Shown: positions 34,931 through 48,700, counted from the stretch's first letter. The stretch is DNA of 64,000 nt from Undaria pinnatifida (GCA_012845835.1 JABAKD010000003.1:3771171-3835170); one strand, 5' to 3'. Numbers and translations are program-made. The notes: generated by a model not told the origin, from the letters alone.

Positions 34931-36590
34931 CGTAGGTGGCCAACTGGAATCTTTCCCCCGAACGGCCTATATATAACATGAACCGTATATGCAAAACGCG
35001 CAGCTCCAAACATGCATGGATGGGCAGAATGTCAATCACCATTTCTGTACACAAAAGTTGAACTCACAATCTCACAACACGTTCGTCAAAATTTGGTGTT
35101 TTCAAGCGCGTTGCATTATGCCAGTTAGTTAGTGATGTCCTTGTGACAATATGTAAGTAAATATTGTACGCTATGACTCTCCGATAACCCGATCAGTGCA
35201 CGATGCACGACAACAACCAGTATTATAACGTCCTGTTGAATTCGTATAGATCGCGAGAAGTTGAGCTAGACTTTCTCGAAAACACCCGACGAAACGCTAG
35301 AGTCATTCCTAATCAGGTACATATGTCGTGTACAGAGATAAATCAGCAATCGGGAGTCAAGGTATAGCCAAGCAATCGCTCCCAACCTATCGAAAGTATA
35401 TCGTACTCGTACAGAGAAAATCGCCACGCATTACCTTGCGTTACACATGCATACGCCTAAAATTAGACATGCCCTTGACAGGGCGTATGAAGGAGCCACC
35501 ATTACGAACGTTCGTAACGGTACAACTGCCTGAATATACGTGCTATGGTTACTTGAAGGAAATAGCCAACAAGGTACCCGGCACTCTTCTCCGCCTTGCA
35601 AGTAAATGCAATTTTTTCGCGACCGTTCACTATAATTATAGGTGGTGCGAGAAGGATTGGTCAGAAAACCGACGAGAAGGGTAGCCGACCCTCTTCTCCA
35701 CCACGCACGCTGCCGCCACCGCACGGCAACCACATACATTTCCGCCAGACAGACGCTACAACGTTGCTCGTAGGAGGACGAAAGTACCATCACCAATGTG
35801 GGTTGTGGTTTTGAGGTCCAGCTCGTTTTCACTTCCGATGACCTACTTCACTCCACCGCCGTGACGGGCCTATCCATATGCACGCTTCGGCAGATTCCAC
35901 CCATATGCACGTGTTCGTCCAATTCACCCCTTAATGCCACAATATCATTCGAACGAACTTATTTTGCGCTACTATACAGCTCCTCCCGACCCACTCAACT
36001 TCGCTCAGCCGGGATAACCACCTGGTACCTCGGCCTCAGGGGACCGTTCGCGCTAGACCTGCCCCCCACGGGAAAACCAGCAATTAGCCCCCAGACAACG
36101 CAAGTCCTTCTATATTCAACTAATGCACAACAGAACACTCTCGTTTTCCGTATCTAATCTCTGAGACGCACAAGAATGTCGCAAACGAAAACAAGTCATC
36201 CAGGAGGTGTGTTTCGCGGTTCCATGTTGTCAGCGTGGGTAGCGACGTTTCTACCTCCTTTCCGGGCTGCTACCGGCAGCTCCATCGTGTATGTGCTACG
36301 GAAATATATGATCTTAAATACAGGAGCCATAGTAACCACTAGGTACACAAGGATATACTATTGTATGTTCGTGCACGTATTATTATGAGAGATATACCCC
36401 ACGCACGAACGGCGCGTGCAGGATCAAAAATATTCTACTGCTTCAACACAGCCAAAGAAGTGCCGGCACAACATTTGCGTCGTGTTGCCAGCAATGGCCT
36501 GAAACGAGTACAGAAATAAGTTATTTTTTTTCTCCCAGTATACTCACGCGTCGCGCTGGGCAACTATTCACCAACGCCCTTATCATAAGC
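34931..36590. other. No recognisable gene
   Basis: Open frames of 118-133 codons at 35328-35832 on both strands overlap each other and show no family features. No exon is called. Confidence 0.35.
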
Positions 36591-36869
36591 TTGTACTTTC
36601 CAGCTTTTGGATAAGCCGTGTCTCCCCTCTCCCCCCCCGGTTCTCGCCTTCAATGTATATCGCGCATAGAGTTCAGCAATCCCACAGGTTGTCGATTCTT
36701 TATCCATGGTTGCTAAGTCACACCCTCGCGCGCTTTCCGCAAGTCAAATTGTGCACAAGAAAAAGCCCTCTTATGAAATCACGCGAGAATGCACTCGAGG
36801 GAGGGCTCGAATTCACAAACCGGACCTTTGACGGGCTCGAGGGTAACCTGATACGCCACCGGGGCGACC
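36591..36869 (-). mobile_element. tRNA-derived SINE, old copy without poly-A
   Basis: Reverse-oriented copy: the head GGTCGCCCCGGTGGCGTATC reads at 36869 downward and the tail ends near 36591. Many substitutions and no A-tail, so older than the 8991 and 61945 copies. Confidence 0.85.
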
Positions 36870-38284
36870 GGATAACACTAGCCAGTGTGGGCGGCTCATG
36901 CCACGATATAGGTGCACACCACTTTATTTTTGAGACTCCTAGCTTTAAAAGGTTCACCTGCCCCCACCCCTAAAAACTTCTTTTGAGATAATTGAGATGG
37001 CAGCCCGCTGACCAAACACGCGACCTAGGCATACAACATTCATTTTGCAAATCAAAAGCAAGAGTGATACATTCGGACCATTTGGGTAGACCCGTCGTTC
37101 AGGAAACAAAAATGGCTCAAAAATGCCTACTGCTGTCGTAGCACGCCCCCCTCATGACTCAATCAGACAACAAAGGCAACTACTAAAAACACTGCGGTCA
37201 TGCGTGACATCAAGTATACCCCCCCTCGCGTCACCCTTAAGATTACAAAACAGAGTAAAAACAGGCCATGCTCTTCCAGTTGTACCGTTACGGTATTCCT
37301 TCTTTCCCAGCTCGTACGGTCTGCCCCTCACTCTGATAGTTTACACGTGCCTCGCGTCCTGCCACCATTTTGTTCCACGTTATCAAATCTGTCCGTTGCC
37401 AGGTGCGGCCCACACGGGTGCCACCAAGGTCAACGGCCTCCGTCGCCCTAAGACTAAAAAACAAATGAACTATGTTGCTAGTACCATCGAATAGGCGTGC
37501 CGTCCTCTCCCCGCCGTACAGTTGCCCAGTTTTCGGGGGTATGCCCTCAGGAGTTTGACCCCCCCCCCCCCCCCCCCCCACCATGTACCATTCATTGACA
37601 AGTTAGAATCATCCATCACTAAACTACCCCAGCTTTCCCGTTGATACTCTCCATCTTGACCACAAAATCACCCCCCCCTTTACTCTGGCTAGGGCTATCC
37701 GGGAAATTAGTACAACCCCCCCCCCTCATTCTAAGAATACAAAAAATATTGTAGATGGCCATTCTACACGTTTCATTCCAACAGACGTGGTCTTTCCCCG
37801 GCCGTACGCTCGCCAAGCTTACTCTCACAGTGCAACCACAAGGGCTGCCACACTTCCCGTCCGCTATCATGCCGTCTTCATCTCGTTGGATGGCGTTCGC
37901 CCCCCTTCGCCCCTTTCCCCGGGATCGAATCAGGCTACCGTCCCCACCCCCCACACCTGACAACCACGATTACAACCGAAACTTTTTTTTTAACGAATCT
38001 TAAATATATGGGTAAGACGCATGCTGCCATCGACAAATTTTGCGTGTGCGTACGTACGCCTGCATGCTATTAATACACGCCGTTGAATACTCTACTACCT
38101 AAAGCTTTGCGGAAGGCCACAAATAAAACAAATTACGAGTAAAATGAAATATATCAGTCGGTTTTACAGGCGGGTACATGTTAAAATCGATTGGAATACA
38201 CATCTTGACAAAAGGAATTTTCGAAAAAGGCCATACAAACTTCTAACTGCCTACACCAAATGGTACCAAACCGTCTACACACTA
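36870..38284. other. No recognisable gene; poly-C and a family A fragment
   Basis: 37085-37150 contains the family A right end (CCCGTCGTTCAGGAAAC, GTCGTAGCACGC). 37558-37580 is a poly-C run. Nothing coding can be supported. Confidence 0.4.
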
Positions 38285-38618
38285 GCTATTCCTATGATAC
38301 ACTCTTGAGACTGCGTAGTTCCCCCGCGGAGCATTCGCGTAGGTAAACGCAAAACTCATAACATTAACCCTCGATATAGACGCCATAAGTTCTTCGCATC
38401 GCGAAGGGTTCCAAAACATATCTACAAACGGCGCTTCTTGCAACGCGGGAGGTGGCAAGGGCTCCATTTTCAACGTCAACGGTGGTATCCGTCGCGACGC
38501 TGGCGAAAGACATGGTTCTCGGCGCGGGAAGATCGGAAGGGTCCACACGCCCCAAGCATGTAGTTTTGATCTTAACGTGTGATAGGCGCGAAAGAATCGC
38601 TAGCCGCAATATCAGCAA
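38282..38618 (-). pseudogene. Protein-like fragment, probably frameshifted
   Basis: I do not recognise the family. Two minus-strand frames each look protein-like over adjacent parts. The upstream frame reads RVDPSDLPAPRTMSFASVAT then DTTVDVENGAL. The other continues LPPPALQEAPFVDMFWNPSR, CEELMASISRVNVMSFAFTY and ANAPRGN before stopping at 38282. A single frameshift near 38450 would join them into one stretch of about 90 residues. No start codon context, splice sites or neighbour support the join, so I treat it as an eroded gene or transposon fragment. Confidence 0.35.
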
Positions 38619-39310
38619 CGTTCACGGCGCAGCTGCTCCCTAAGCGTATCTAAAACTAACAATCGTTTGTTGGGGTTAGCGTCCAACTGGACGCAGGCTA
38701 TCGTCGCCTTCACAACGCGAGAGACCCGAACGCGTCCACAAAACTGTCACGTGAGCACCCTCTACAACGCGAAAGATCCAAAACAATCCTCGAATAGGTC
38801 GTAAGTATCCCACACGTTCGAAAGTGCCGAAAAGCCGTAAAGGCCTGCGCAACTGGGGCCTGTTCCCGGCCAAAAGCAACCGCCACCTTCCCAATGCGAC
38901 AAGTTTGAAAGGATTTACAACCCGTCGAGGGGAGATTCAGATAGCTGAAATCTGCCGGCAGTCGCGGGTTGTTCCTTGACGAGAAAAGCTAACTGGAAGG
39001 TGTCACAGTGGATGTTGTTAACCCTGTTGCAACGAACCAAAAGATCGTGTCTGCTCTTTCCTGATGGGTATCATCACTACAACATTTCGCGTTGTGAAAA
39101 GTGTGAAAGTGTGAAAAGGGGGAAATGATTCACAGTCCAAACGATCGCCCTCTGGGCATTGTTTCAGAGCAAAAGAAAGCGTCTCCGCGTGGGTCAAGGC
39201 AAACAAAAGGTGCATGCAACATTTCGTGTCTGCAGTGGGTTCAAAAGTTACCCGTCACCTGTCACAGGCCGTGCATTCCATCTACCCTCACAAGGTGAAA
39301 GATTCGAAAC

Positions 39311-39568
39311 GGACGCGTGCTACGATAGAGGTGTACCACTTTTGTTTTGAGGGTTTCCCTAAATTGGGAGCTTAAGACCTCCCGAAAACTGATTTGGACA
39401 AAAGCCAAACTTCTGCCCGTTGAAAAAACAATATCCCATGGCCAATCTCCACCAACAAGAATAATCATGCAAAAAAATGTCCTATTTCCGACGATTTTGT
39501 GTGGAGGAGCCCCGTCATCCAGAAACGATTCCAGACGAAAACTGCTGCCTTTGTCGTAGCATGCGTCC
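39311..39568. mobile_element. Family A MITE, best-preserved copy
   Basis: 258 bp, ends GGACGCGTGCTACGATAGAG and TTTGTCGTAGCATGCGTCC. The interior has GGAGCTTAAGACCTCCCG, AACTGATTTGGA, ATCCCATGGCC and GAGCCCCGTCATCCAGAAAC. It sits about 40 bp after the stop codon of the epimerase gene, so probably in its 3' UTR, where it could supply a polyadenylation signal or a hairpin. Confidence 0.9.
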
Positions 39569-39609
39569 ACGGTCAAACCGGATCCGACCGTACTGGCGAA
39601 CCATCGTCA

Positions 39610-39753
39610 TCAACAGACAGGGTCTGTTCCCGAGCGGAAGCAAGTGGTATCGTCGATGAGGAAGATGAAATCGTCGGGATAGACGTTGTTGTCGACCTTG
39701 TTGTCCACCGAGTGGTCCAACGTCGCGTATGACCCGTTGTAGAAAGTGTTCAG
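39610..39753 (-). CDS. manC5-E: Epimerase exon 10 (C-terminus and stop)
   Basis: Acceptor ATGTATTAG, then LNTFYNGSYATL, DHSVDNKVDNN and YPDDFIFLID, ending DPVC and TGA at 39610. Phase 0 at the start agrees with the end of exon 9. The Asn-rich and alternating hydrophobic pattern continues the beta-helix. Assignment to this gene is by phase, strand and composition. Confidence 0.7.
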   Translation of the reverse strand: MNTFYNGSYATLDHSVDNKVDNNVYPDDFIFLIDDTTCFRSGTDPVC

Positions 39754-42700
39754 CTAATACATGGAGTGTAAAATATGTAGATTGGCGTTGAGGTCCATCC
39801 AGGTCCAGAAGACACGCCGGGAAGGAAAGTAATACGACAACAAGGTGGGTTCACGATGGGGACGGAGCCGAGGGGGGGGGGGGGGGTGGCTTACATGTCA
39901 GATGATCGACATGGAAAATATTGTAATTGTTGTAGCGTTTTGGTATTAATCTTCCTATCCACTTGGTACAGCTGCGATTTTGCCGTTGAACGCGCGGTTA
40001 GGGCCGTTCTTATCGGAGATGTGGATTTCCCAAAATTCTTCTTTTTTTTTTCGAGAAGTCCATGAAAAACGTCTGCGTTATTATCGAGCGCGGGTTTGGC
40101 TGTCTTTTTTTTCCTGATTTTTGAAATCCGAGCAATAAAGCAAGACTGCCATCCACACCAGCAGCCACGCGCGTCGTCACAGAGTCAGCATGAGCAAGCA
40201 TCCCGGGAGACCGCAGAGTAAAGCACCCAGGCCAAGTAGATTCGTGCAATCCGGCGACAGCATCCCCTGGTGTCGGGAACATGCCGAGGACAACGACGAC
40301 ACCAGCGATAGCTTTCTCATGTTTCTGCGCCTCGTGTCTGGATAATGGGAAAGGCTGAATCGTTGTTTCGTCCAACTCGACGATGAGTCCTCCGGAGGCC
40401 CAGGTCGTTTCCTTCCATCGGCCATAATGTTGGACCCTCTCTCCTCGTCAACGCTCAAAGCTACCCGACGGTCCCAGATTTGAGCCACGGCGGTTGTCGG
40501 AGCACTGCCTTCGAAATATTGGAATCGACGACAGGATTTCCTAATTTGTGATCGTCAACTTTTTCATTTTTTGCGGGGTTGAATACTTTCACAAATTGTG
40601 ACAGAACGCCTCCGTATTTCAAGACACATTTCAAATATGGAAATTTGAGAAAATTTGGAAATGTTTAACAAAAAATGGTCCCAGATAAGTACGGCCCCTA
40701 TAAATGGGTTACTATTAAAACGTAGACAAAAATGTGCGGCTCGATTCAGGAATCGATGCACGTTCTGCTATCAACAATGGGCTTACACGGGAGAAGTTTA
40801 AAATCCTCGTCCTTCGTATTCCACCCCCCTACTGGTTTGTCCGTGGCAATAACCCTTCTCAATACCTATTCCAAACTTGTTTGTCACCAAAATCGAGAGT
40901 TCGACTATAGAGGGGTCAAGATGAAAAAAGTGTATATGGTGCTGATCATGTTTACATGTACCGTCTCATATATATATATCGAACACACATGGCAGGAACC
41001 AATGCACGTTCAAAATACGAGCAACGCCTTACCCGGAAGACGTTGGAATCAGCGTAGCTCATCTTCCACGCCTCTGACTGTCCCGTGTAGATATCGTTGC
41101 TGTAGACGCTGTTCTCCCTCGGGTGGCCGTCTTCGTTCCCTTCTGCCTCTTGCTCATCGTTGCCCCTATCTGTTGATGTAATATGAGGATTGAGTCAACG
41201 GGATTTCGGTGGAAGGGGATGAGTGGTCCTTTGTGCGCCGGTTGGGGGTTCTCTGGGACAGTCGGGTCACAATAAACAACACCAACAACAGCAACAAGAA
41301 CAGGGCCATGGTATAGTGTCCTCAGTTGAACTGCCGAGTATATGTTAACCCGAGAGTGTCGGCCTGTACGTCGCTATTATACAGCCATAGACTTTGAAAA
41401 CATACTCGTAAGGCCGAATCACAGCAAAAACTATTTCTTGTTGGCGATGCATTTAGCCACGGAAACCCGCGCAGAAAGCTCCAGACTGGTGAGGAACATG
41501 GGTAGCCACCGGCGCGAGTGGATACGGAGTCATCCCACGGGGAAGGGGGGGGGGGGGGTGCATGCCTTGGGCCGAAACGTTTCTGACCTCGAGTGAGGAA
41601 CCTTATATTGATTGGTAGGCTATAGCTTCACAAATACATTTAGCTTGGGACTAGCAACACGCCGTAAAACCCGGTAGGCGAGGTTGCGCGAACAAACGCC
41701 TTCGAAGTCACACTTCGGGTGATGTTGATGTTGATGAGCTGGTCACGTTCGGAGCTCAGAAAATCCTGCTGGGCTCCCTAGCGTGTGGGATGACGCTACC
41801 CGCCGTTAAAATGGAGGTGCTACACGTTCATCCCTCGGTGAAGCTCTGACGTAAGGGAGGGGTACTCCTGTACTGTATCTGCCCCTGCCAATATTTGGGT
41901 ATGTTCAGTCGACGTGACGTGGATCGTGCTTTTGAATCTTCGGTGTCTGTAAGATCATGGAAGCAATGTCAGGTGGCTGTCTGATTCAAGACAAAAGCAG
42001 ACACCATCGATCGGTTATTATAAAAAATGAAAATACATTCACTCCAGCTGTGAGATCGAAGATTTCGTCGAAACTCATCTTTGCAAGCTGTGTGTGATAC
42101 TCCGATCGCGCGCATTACGAGTTGTGTTTCCTCATTAAAAATATAGGTCGGCGACTCCCCTTACAACTACAGTCGGTTATTATATTATTAGATAATAACC
42201 CGGTCTAGGTAGGTACATCAAGACGCATGCTACGATGGAGGTAGCACTTTTCGTCCGAAATGGTTGCTGAACAACGGGATGATATGCCATATTGACAAAT
42301 TCTCCCCAGTTTTGAAAATCTCCTCCATAACAATCAATCTCATTAATCAATCTCACACGCACTTCCCGTGGTGGTCATTCATTCTCGAGGAGCGATCCTA
42401 TCCGGACACGGGGCGTACTGAGCGTTTTAGTAGAGCATTCAGAAATAGACATCTGCCATATGATGCAATACGGCTGGATACCCACACATGCGAATGAATG
42501 CATGCTGTGTCGTGCATTAAATGTCCCATGACGGGCATTTTCTGTGAGCGAAGTCACACGCGTACATAGATACTACTATTCATAAATCTCCTCGGGGACC
42601 CACCCGTGTTTATGCCGTATATGGGCCAGTTTCGTTAGTTCGAGTTCCCGAGTGCGTACTTGTATAATTTCGTGCGGACTTTTTCTTGTGCACAAACTGA

Positions 42701-45700
42701 CCAGCGGAAAGTGCGAGAGTGTGAGTTGGCAACACTCGATGAATAATCGACGAGCAGTGGGATTGCTGAACCCTATGCGCGATGAAAATTGAAGGCAAGA
42801 ACCGAGGGAGAGAAGGGGCGACACCTGTGACCACGGCTCGTCCACAAGTTGGAAAGTACAAGGGTGGAAAAAAAAAAAAAATGCCGTACACTCCGCGTCA
42901 TTGCCGGAGCTAGTAGCCATTCGCGTTGGCCATTGTGACACGCGTATAGTAAGTCAAATCGACATTTATTTCTCGTTGGGGACTCACACATGTAAAAAGC
43001 GTACTCTGCGTCACCGCCAGAGCCCGTCCGGATGGTGTTCTCGTGCACCCTGTTCCTGTTTGCACCGTTGCTCCAACGAATACCCACTGCACGTAACCAA
43101 CAACGCACAAGGGATAATAAGGTAACAAACCACGCACAAGGGACAAGGCGTGCGTGCGGTCAGGGGACATTTTCGCTATTGAATACTCTAAGCAGGTAAA
43201 CTTGCCCCACTTAAACACTGCCCGAGAAACACATACGGGATACACCCAGAAACCAATCGCGCACAGATGCAAGGGGTCAGCGGACAGTTTCCCCAAAGAA
43301 AAAAATATTACATTTCAGCCGCACAGGAGCAGCCGCAGCGGACGTTTATATGTAATCTCCTTTGAATGTGGGGATTGATCATTGTCTTGAATCAGTGTGG
43401 CTTAGTCATATGGCGATGTATTGTTTTTTCTAAGGCCTTCATCAGTCGGCACGTGTTTGGTCTTGACGTGCTCCATATTATATATATATATATCTATCGT
43501 GCATCTAGGAAGTGTCAAACTTCGCCGACAGTACAGGCATCATGTGTTCACCTACTGTCTCGAACGTGTCAATACTTCTTCAGCGGAATAACCGTTGCCA
43601 CGTAGCTCAACACTGGCATACTTTGTCCTCAGGAGTGGTTCGATGAACACTTTCATGCTGTGTAGTTTTCCTGGAAAGTGATTTATACTGGCGCAAGTTA
43701 CCGTTAGTGACACGATGTTGCCTTCGAAAGTGGTGCTGCAAAGGACCAAAGCTACTGTAGGGGAGGCACCGCAATTCTCACTATCGGATTTGAGCTATAC
43801 TGAACTATCATACTTATCATACTATCATACTATCATACTATCATGCACCCAGGAGTTATCCTGTACCTCGCAAAGAAACAGAAGGGGGGGGGGGGTCACC
43901 CTCACGAATGATCCCGACCCACCGCAAAGAAAGGTCTGACATACCACGTGTTTGCCGTCAACCTCCCCGCCGCAGCCTGGGTCAAAGGCTACTAACGTGT
44001 GCTGTCCTCGCGAAGTAGTGTCGTGTGCCCGCCGTGTTCAACGACAGAAGAGGCAGCAACGTTTTGTGTGAAACATGTTCTGAAGGATGTAAGGCCCTTA
44101 AACCAAAATCTGACCACAATGTCTCGGTGTTCAATTAAAAAAAAACTTGTTTTTGGTGGCGTATACCTAGAGACCATAGATGGGATTGTTCATCCGTTGC
44201 TCGTAGCGGTTTTACCTATTCTCCGTCCGAGCCAGTCTCCTCCGGGAGAGAGGTCCATAAAGGGTTAGGAGCTTCAGAAAAAAAAGGCGCACTTCTCCCG
44301 TGACCTTGGTCGTGACGTAGCCTACGGTAGAGGTATACTCATTTTTGGCTGGATGGTGGTTTCTGAATGACAAACCTCCTTAACCCAAAATCGTGGGAAA
44401 AAGGGCCACTTTTTTTGTCAACATGATTTCTGTTGTATGCCTGTTCGCCATGGGAGTTTCCATCCAGGAGGTGCCTGTAGTGCAGTCCAGGGTTCTGACT
44501 GATTTTATGATAGCCCCCCCCCCAAAAAAACCCGGCGATTTGCTTAACGAGCGTTTCATGGTGGCTACTCGACGCGAGGAAAGATGTTATGAAAAAACAT
44601 CTCCATTTATTTTCTTGTTTGCAAAGGACGATCGAACGATGACGTCGAGGTGGCCATGGGCACCGTATTTCAAGAGTTACGGCCGGGAGCTGGTTTCAAA
44701 ACCGGAGATTTCGTTAGAGAAAAGTTGGGGGGGCAATCGTAGGATTATTCTACTCAAAAATTCAGTGTTTGGCGGAGATCTCAACGCAGTTACGACTGAA
44801 AATATTTCTTGTACAAAATTACTTGAACTTATTTTGGGAGGGTTTTTGGGGCTCTAAGGGAGATAACCTCCGAAGGTAGGTGAGGAACGTCACAAAGAAA
44901 ATGGAGCACTTCTACCTTAGCGCGGAATGAGCTATTGTTGTCAATGTTCGACTTTTATCGCATTCCTTGTCCCGACTCGAGAGTGCGTTGATACGCTTTG
45001 CCAACACACTTGCCGAAAATGAAGGAGTTCGGATGTTGTGGGCTTAACTAACATTACATTTTGTGACACTTGTGGGTGAAGGAGTTGGACGCTGTGGTGC
45101 GCTAACCAACCATTTGTGACACTTGTGGTGCCCACCTGCAAAATTGATATTTGTACCGGTTTCGAATGCCAGTGTCAGGCGCGTGCTACGGTAGAGGTAT
45201 ACTCCTTTTATGGCTAGATGCCCTGGTTTCGGAATGACGGGGCTCCTTAACCCAAAATCGTCAGGAAAAAACAAAAATAATAGGCCATTTTTGCTTTGCA
45301 TCATGATTGTCGTCGTGTACGACCTAATTAATGTGCAGTTTTGTTATGTTATTTGAATCAATTTTTGGGAGAATCCTGTCTTAGGCTCCCAAATCGAGGG
45401 GTATTATTAGAAAATAAGTGGTGCACCTCTATCGTAGCACGTGTGGTCAGCTTTACTCCGAAGCGTTCCTGCACGTTGACCGCCAACATCCATCGTCGCC
45501 CTCGAACGTTTTTAGTAAACCCATGAAATATTAATTGTCGTCGTCAGTGCTGTTTTTCACACTTGTTTACTTTCGAACGTGTTTTCATCTTCTCTTCACC
45601 ACACCTCGGGGAGATCGTGATCTATATCATCTACAGCTATTATTGTATATCCTGCACCTGTCGTGATGACATGTTGTACAGGATCTGTGCACACAGAATG

Positions 45701-48700
45701 CACAGATCCAACCTTCTGGGGCATTTGTTTTTGCTCATGCAGATCGTTCGCTTCCCATCTCCCATAACATGATACTGTACGGAACTACCCTAAATGCATC
45801 TCTAGATCATCACGTTAGTGGCGATTTATGGCCTATTATACCGACGGTCCACTATGCTCACGTTGCCCACGGATTTTTTCATGCAGCATCTATCTGCTGT
45901 CCTCGAATTTTTTTGTTCTCAACGCTTGAATCTGGTATGTTATCGTTAAAAGTAGTGCCATATACTTCGGGAGTATACACATTCTATTCGCGTTTATTGT
46001 TTTCCTCGTATTTGCAAGTGTATTCAGACACTTTTTAGCAACATCTGTCGTCCTCGATCTCCCATTTTCACACGGTTTTAAATTTTCCCATTTCTCCTCT
46101 GAAATTTAATTTAATCACGCTACTGACAACTCTTGTTGCCCATGAAAGTGTTGTTAACCTTTATTCATGTCTCAGCTTTTCGTGGATAGAAGCGTACGTA
46201 CATGTTTAACGTATTGGACACCATGTAGATAATCTTATCATCTTGATCCAGCAACCGTCAGTACTACAAGCTGTGCAAGATCGGTGCATTAATAGAACAC
46301 TTCTAACCCCAGAATCATCCGCCAGACCATTCAGATGTCCCAGTTCTCACCCAGCATACGCATGTAACTTGAGGCCGGCTGCAGATCGTACGTACCAGAG
46401 TTGTGTCTGACTTGTAGAACAAATGTCATCTGTCTGGCATACAGAACGACTGTCATCTCGTGATCTACAGGGGATCTCATGTGCCCCGACGTGTGTATAT
46501 CGTACTCAGCCCCGGTGTACCTTAACAACGTGGTTGCCCTCGGCCATGATGTGATACATTCTTTCTCTGAATCTATCTGTTGCTTTGAAAGTCTTCTGTA
46601 CACATTAACCGTTCGGTACCGCAGATCCGACATGGGTACAAAACGCTTATACTTAAGCTAGCAGATAAAAATGTGTTATATAGTGTTTGGCGGAAAAAGT
46701 CTTGAACAGTTATTAATAAAAAGTAAGCAGAGATTTCATGAATGATCTGGAGTGCTTCTAGCCGTGTGTACAAGCTTTTACTCACTTTTGTTGTCTTCGA
46801 AAATGTTGTTGTACACATTGCAGTCGGAACTTTCGTAGAGAGCCAGCCCCGCATCCTTGTTGCTGTAGGAGTAGTTCTCCTTAATCACTGCTCGATCACA
46901 GGATCGGTGCAGCATGATGCCGCTCTCCGCGTTGTTGTACACCTTTTGAGAGGGCGCGTTCAGGTTGAGAAGGGTGGCCGTGGGGGGGGGGATAAGGACG
47001 ACGGGTCTGGTCTCTATCAATCATCTTACTGCTGCAAGTTGTGTTCCCGCACTTACTTATGCCGAGTCATTCGGGTCCGGAGGACGATCCTGTTCTCCCC
47101 GTTACACTATATAACTATTGAAGGCGCTCGTATGGGAGGGGGTTGGGGAAAAATTCACACCAGGGTATTAATCTTATTAAATTTATATATAGATTGATAT
47201 TCTTAAAATCATCAACGGCATTGATTGTTTGCTTAGAGTGTGCCCCCGTGTATACATGTTTTAGTGCTTGTCCTGGATGCAGGTACGACCACCGCGAAGG
47301 TGGAGCATGATGATACCGTTTTTTTCCTCGTTGTAAAGCTATGAAATGGACCCATTGTAAGGGTGAGTTGTAGTCGACGGGCTTGGCGCTCCAGACCCAG
47401 CCCTGCACAACAAGTTGGTTGAACTTGTACCCCGAAACATGGGTCAAGTTTTGCAACTAACTTGTGGCGCGTGCGCATAATACGCTAATACTACGGTATT
47501 TTCTTCACTTGCCGCGTACCTTATCCGGAAGTGCTGCTGTGTCTACACGGTTTTACCGCTTAGGCACAACATCCTCTGATATTTACGATGGGGGGGGGGT
47601 GAATGTTATTGTTACCACTCAGGCGATGGATTCGAAGTAAACCTTTGACATAAGCTTGTTGCGGAAATTGAGGTAATATATTTATCCGAGCGTTCCAATA
47701 GTAAAAAGTGGCCATAACGCCATCCATATTAGCTGTAAACCTTCTCATTTTCGTTGCCTATCTCCGTGTCGTCAGTCAAGTCGTAGGCAATGAATCCAAC
47801 GTCAACGACAAGTTTGTACCGGACATGGATTCGTTGAACGGCAGCTCACCTTGTTTTTCTTGATGGTGAGATCCGTACATCTCTTCGACGCGACTGGTGA
47901 TGACCATGGTCAACAGAGTCGTCGTCCAGGAGACACGAGACATCCGATCGGTAGAGGGAAGATTGTATCAGATATGACACTTGTCAGTAACCATCATGTC
48001 GTTACTTGGTAACACACTAAACGTCATGCGGTGTACACTAGACTGCACGAGTTGTTGGGACTATCAAGCAATATTAAGTCTGTTTGTTGTCGTTTATTGA
48101 TGCCGTATTTAGCAAGCAGGAGTCTCAGCAGTAGCATTTTGGCAGGTGATACACAACAGTTTATAGGCTAAATCATATCCATTACCTGGTGCATGTATTA
48201 TCAATACGTACTGGAGGTGATACTTGTATATAGTCAACATTTGTCGTCAATGAATAACGCGGTATACCTAGCTTATGTTCAAGGGATGGGTCCTCGAGAG
48301 ATCTTATAGTATACAGTAAGATGTTCACCATAATGCCTACACAGGCAAGCAAGACACTAAATGCATTGTCGCACTTGATGTTTACTGTATCGTAAGTAAC
48401 TTAGTTGATCCACGTGTGGAACGACACTCCACCAAGCAACACGAATTATGCCCAATACTGGGTAGGCCGTCCTATGTGGTTTGATTGTTCTGGGTGATGC
48501 ACACGTACAAAGACTCCATGCCAGGTCTGTCAGGGTTGTTGCCAGATGTAAGCTATCACAGGCAGATGCATGTTGCTACATGATATCACCCAACATTATC
48601 AGAAGAACAGGAGCGTCAGCACGCCCCCTTGTTCACTCTACAGCCGCTCATCATCGTCAGCCTCGCGTTTGAGCAAAGCTATCAATCGACATCGGCCGGG

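Noticed and set aside
46331..46633. 100-codon minus-strand open frame considered as epimerase continuation
   Set aside because: Wrong frame for the join with exon 7; only the 28-nt segment inside it, read in another frame, fits.
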